DNA from: Anaeramoeba flamelloides | Taxonomy: Eukaryota; Metamonada; Anaeramoebidae | NCBI GenBank assembly: GCA_027625915.1 | Contig: JANTQA010000029.1 | Coordinates: forward strand, 8,370,001-8,434,000 | Length of the DNA stretch: 64,000 nt | Reading direction: 5' to 3' | Shown: piece after piece, positions 61,700 to 64,000 of the stretch | Position numbering within the stretch: the stretch's first letter is position 1 | Layout: every line of letters starts with the position of its first letter | The notes under the pieces: model-generated | What the model was told of the DNA's origin: nothing | The model's input: the letters and a program-made list of their open reading frames with translations, nothing else | Database searches by the model: none | Program-made: the position numbers and the translations under genes

Positions 61700-62208
61700 G
61701 TCAAAGGGGCAGCTGCAATGTGATGAAATGCATGTGTTTAAAGGATTTGAATGGATATTAGAAATAAAAAATTTATTTTTTGAAAATTTCAATCATTTTT
61801 TCACATTTTTACTTTTTTTCTATTTATGATTGTTTTTTTTTTGATACGTAATTGATTTGCAAAGTTTTTATGTATTATTGCAAGATCTATGGCCACTTGG
61901 TAAAAATGTGTTATTCTAATGTTATTGAAAATCAAATGATTTTTGAAAAATAATAATTGATTTCTATTGGAATTTTATTTGGATCTTCAATTAAAGATCA
62001 AAATGAAAATTGCGGTTTTTCTCAACAAAATAACTAAGAATTTTTGTTTTTCTCAATTTTTAAGAAAACCTATTCATTTTTTGAGTTTTATTTCAGGTGG
62101 ATATCAACTATTCTTTGATGTTTATTATTCTACTTATTTCTTATTTAATCTTCAAAGGTCATGAAAAAAAAGATTTGATATTTGAAAAAAATGTTGGGTC
62201 ACTTTGAT
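61700..62208 (+). mobile_element. F5 MITE-like element copy 2
   Basis: The left end GTCAAAGGGGCAGCTGC and inverted right end ATCAAAGTGACCCAACATTT bound about 509 bp that align with 53584-54105. Confidence 0.6.
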
Positions 62209-62227
62209 AGAAAATATAAACGAGATT

Positions 62228-62767
62228 TCAAAAATTTTGACTCACTTTATAATGTTAATGGAAGTTGTTTTGAGAGTTTATCCCGTATTCTTATCAAAAA
62301 AATATTTTAAAATTTTTGGATCAAACTCAAATTTTTCTTTTTCAAATTTTTGTTTATCTTTTATTCTTCTTTTTGTGTTTTTTTTTCTTTTTATTTTTTT
62401 TGAAAAATTTTTCTTTTTCTTTTTTTTTCGATTTCTTTTTTTTTTTTTGCAAAAGATCATGTGGAAAAAAAAAAAGATCTTTGAAAAGACCAATAATCAC
62501 TAGCAAAATTGAGACCATGTAGTGTCTTTTAAAATGAATTTAATTATTAGTAAAAAATCTTGATGTTCAACTTTTTTTCAGTGAAAGTTCAGTAATAAAA
62601 ACTCGGTAATGCTCATTATAAAAATTGTGACGCACTTTTTTTTAGTTTTTGGCTTTTATTTTTTTTTAATTTTTAAATTATCAGGTTTTTCTATATTTTG
62701 AATGTTTTAAAAGTTTATTGCAAATAAGTTTTAATTATTTATTGTTCTTGAATACTAAAGGATATAT

Positions 62768-62810
<43 letters not shown>

Positions 62811-62838
62811 ATTATTTCAGGTGAGTCACAATTTTTGC
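62228..62838 (+). mobile_element. F4 MITE-like element copy 2
   Basis: The ends are TCAAAAATTTTGACTCAC and inverted GCAAAAATTGTGACTCACC. It follows an F5 copy by 19 bp and is followed by an F5 tail fragment (62862-62984). An (AT)n run lies at 62780-62802 within it. Confidence 0.85.
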
Positions 62839-62861
62839 AATGGTGTTTATATTGATTTAGA

Positions 62862-62984
62862 TTTACTTCACACTGATATCAACTATTCTTTGGTGTATAT
62901 CGATCTACTTGTTTCTTATTTGTTCTTAAAAGGTTAATTATAAAAAATAATTAATATTTGGAAAAAGTTTTGGTAACCTTTGAC
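62862..62984 (+). repeat. F5 tail fragment
   Basis: This matches the last 120 bp or so of the F5 copies (GATATCAACTATTCTTTG through CCTTTGACAG) and so duplicates the end of the F5 on the other side of the F4. Confidence 0.6.
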
Positions 62985-63006
62985 AGAAACAAAGTATATA
63001 TCACTA

Positions 63007-63545
63007 AACCAAATTCCAAAAATTTGGGCACAGTTTAAACAGTTGAAAGAATAACAATACTAGACATTAAATTCAATTTGGAAAGAATTTTGATTTTACA
63101 AAAATATGAAATTCATTTTTTGTCTTTTTTGTTTTGTTTTCATTTCCTTTTTTCCATTTACGTAATCTGTTTCATTAGATCGGTGGAAATTTTTTTCAGA
63201 TGGTTGATAAAAGGTTAGCATTGAGTTTGTTGAATTGAAAAATCAAATAAAATTGGTAGATGGTATCTTATCATTTTGATCGATCAATAATTGTTGGTGA
63301 AATTTCAACAAATTTATCAATTCAAATTTTTTTATTCTGCTCGTTTCATCATTTTGAACACACATAATTTTTATTTTATTATTTTATATTTTTTTCTTTT
63401 ATTTGGATGAAAACGATTACTTATAAAAATATTAATACTTGGTTACTTAAATGTGGTTTTATATTGGGTTTGGAAAAATATAATAAATTGAGTTTTTTTT
63501 TTGCCTATTTTTGATTTTGGGTGTGCAAATTTTTGGAATCGAGTT
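63007..63545 (-). mobile_element. F2 mariner-like MITE copy 4
   Basis: The 539 bp copy is bounded by TA on both sides. Ends are AACCAAATTCCAAAAATTTG and inverted AACTCGATTCCAAAAATTTG. It aligns in reverse with copies 1 and 3. Confidence 0.9.
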
Positions 63546-63580
63546 TAGTTAGGTATTATTAATTTTTATTTAAGATTACA

Positions 63581-63679
63581 GCTTAACAATTTATCCAACA
63601 CGGCCCAAATAACAAAAATTGTGGAAGCTTACAAGACCCTTGCGAACTTTCAGCTTGGCAGTATGCAAGATTTCAGTTT
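63581..63679 (+). CDS. probable internal exon of an unidentified gene
   Basis: After the acceptor ATTACAG the plus strand reads LNNLSNTAQITKIVEAYKTL and continues ANFQLGSMQDFSF. Its codons (ACG GCC, GCT TAC AAG ACC CTT GCG) are far richer in G+C than anything nearby. A donor-like GTATTC follows TTTCAA at 63680. The IVEAYKTLAN stretch recalls J-domain or TPR helices, but no family can be named. No other exon of this gene is recognised in the last 300 bp or upstream of the F2 element, so it may be a remnant. Confidence 0.4.
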
Positions 63680-64000
63680 CAAGTATTCTTTCATATTTTT
63701 TCAAATTTCAAATACTTGATACAAACTTTTAACAGCCAAAAAGAGTATAAAAAAAAAAATCATTTACCAAAAGATAACATTTGGAAATTGTTTGAAAGTA
63801 ATTCAAATTAAAAATATATGTTTAATTTCAAAAACCTGAAACTATTTTTATGAAAATTTAAAGGCCAAAAAGGTGTTTAAATTGAAAGTTTTTCTGGTTT
63901 CTTGTTAAAAATATTTAAATTGAAAAGTTATTGAATTTTGATCTTTTAATTACATTCAAAATTTTGAATAATTTCAAAAAATCGTAGTGTTGTGAATTAA
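63680..64000. other. AT-rich end of window
   Basis: No further exon or element is recognised. Confidence 0.4.

Overview
This is a very AT-rich window of nuclear DNA from a eukaryote. Genes are interrupted by GT-AG introns, acceptors are mostly TAG or AAG, and both TAA and TAG serve as stops under the standard code. Coding parts stand out as islands richer in G+C. Long poly-Gln and poly-Asn tracts, a [FeFe]-hydrogenase maturase (HydG) with an organelle-like N-terminal extension, and a bacterial-type peptidase T point to an anaerobic, hydrogenosome-bearing microbial eukaryote. An anaerobic amoeba such as Anaeramoeba or an anaerobic gut fungus would fit; the sequence alone does not decide.

Seven protein genes can be supported. 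On the minus strand: a Rab11-type GTPase whose 5' half alone is recognisable (8673-8047), hydG in six exons (15742-12698), an Lnt-like polytopic nitrilase-family protein (22174-20489), a double-PHD-finger chromatin protein in two exons (27629-24205), peptidase T in two exons (45381-43843), and a Pumilio/PUF RNA-binding protein in four exons (61486-55475). On the plus strand: an SCP/FCP1-type phosphatase in two exons (50041-51004). The Rab exons and the first PUF exon are short and are found only by reading for splice sites and conserved motifs. About ten further short exon-like islands are listed with low confidence.

Most of the rest is non-coding DNA packed with short terminal-inverted-repeat elements that carry no transposase (MITE-like). 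I distinguish about a dozen repeat families by hand. F1 has TIRs starting CAGTCAGTTCCACTTTT, about 197 bp, three copies. F2 is a mariner-like element of about 540 bp, four copies. F3 is a 2.5 kb nested palindrome. F4 is about 600 bp, two copies. F5 is about 515 bp, two copies plus a tail. F6 is about 765 bp, two copies. F7 is 0.9-1.3 kb with an internal degenerate minisatellite, three copies. F8 is about 585 bp, four copies. F9 is about 750 bp, two copies, one split by an F8. F10 is about 340 bp with near-perfect 80 bp TIRs, two copies. F11 is about 520 bp. F12 is a hairpin-rich family holding a GAGTGCCGTA-type decamer repeat. F1, F2, F3 and F11 are flanked by TA, as expected for Tc1/mariner relatives. 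A GC-rich, poly-A-tailed, SINE-like sequence lies at 11228-11475. No reverse transcriptase, integrase, capsid, rRNA, tRNA or CRISPR array was seen.

The genes do not form an operon or an obvious pathway. The clearest joint theme is anaerobic metabolism with acquired bacterial-type enzymes (HydG, PepT, Lnt-like), set in a genome where introns and spacers act as landing sites for small DNA transposons. The PUF gene's 3 kb first intron holds an F7, an F4 and a perfect 67 bp inverted repeat. The longest hydG intron holds an F1.
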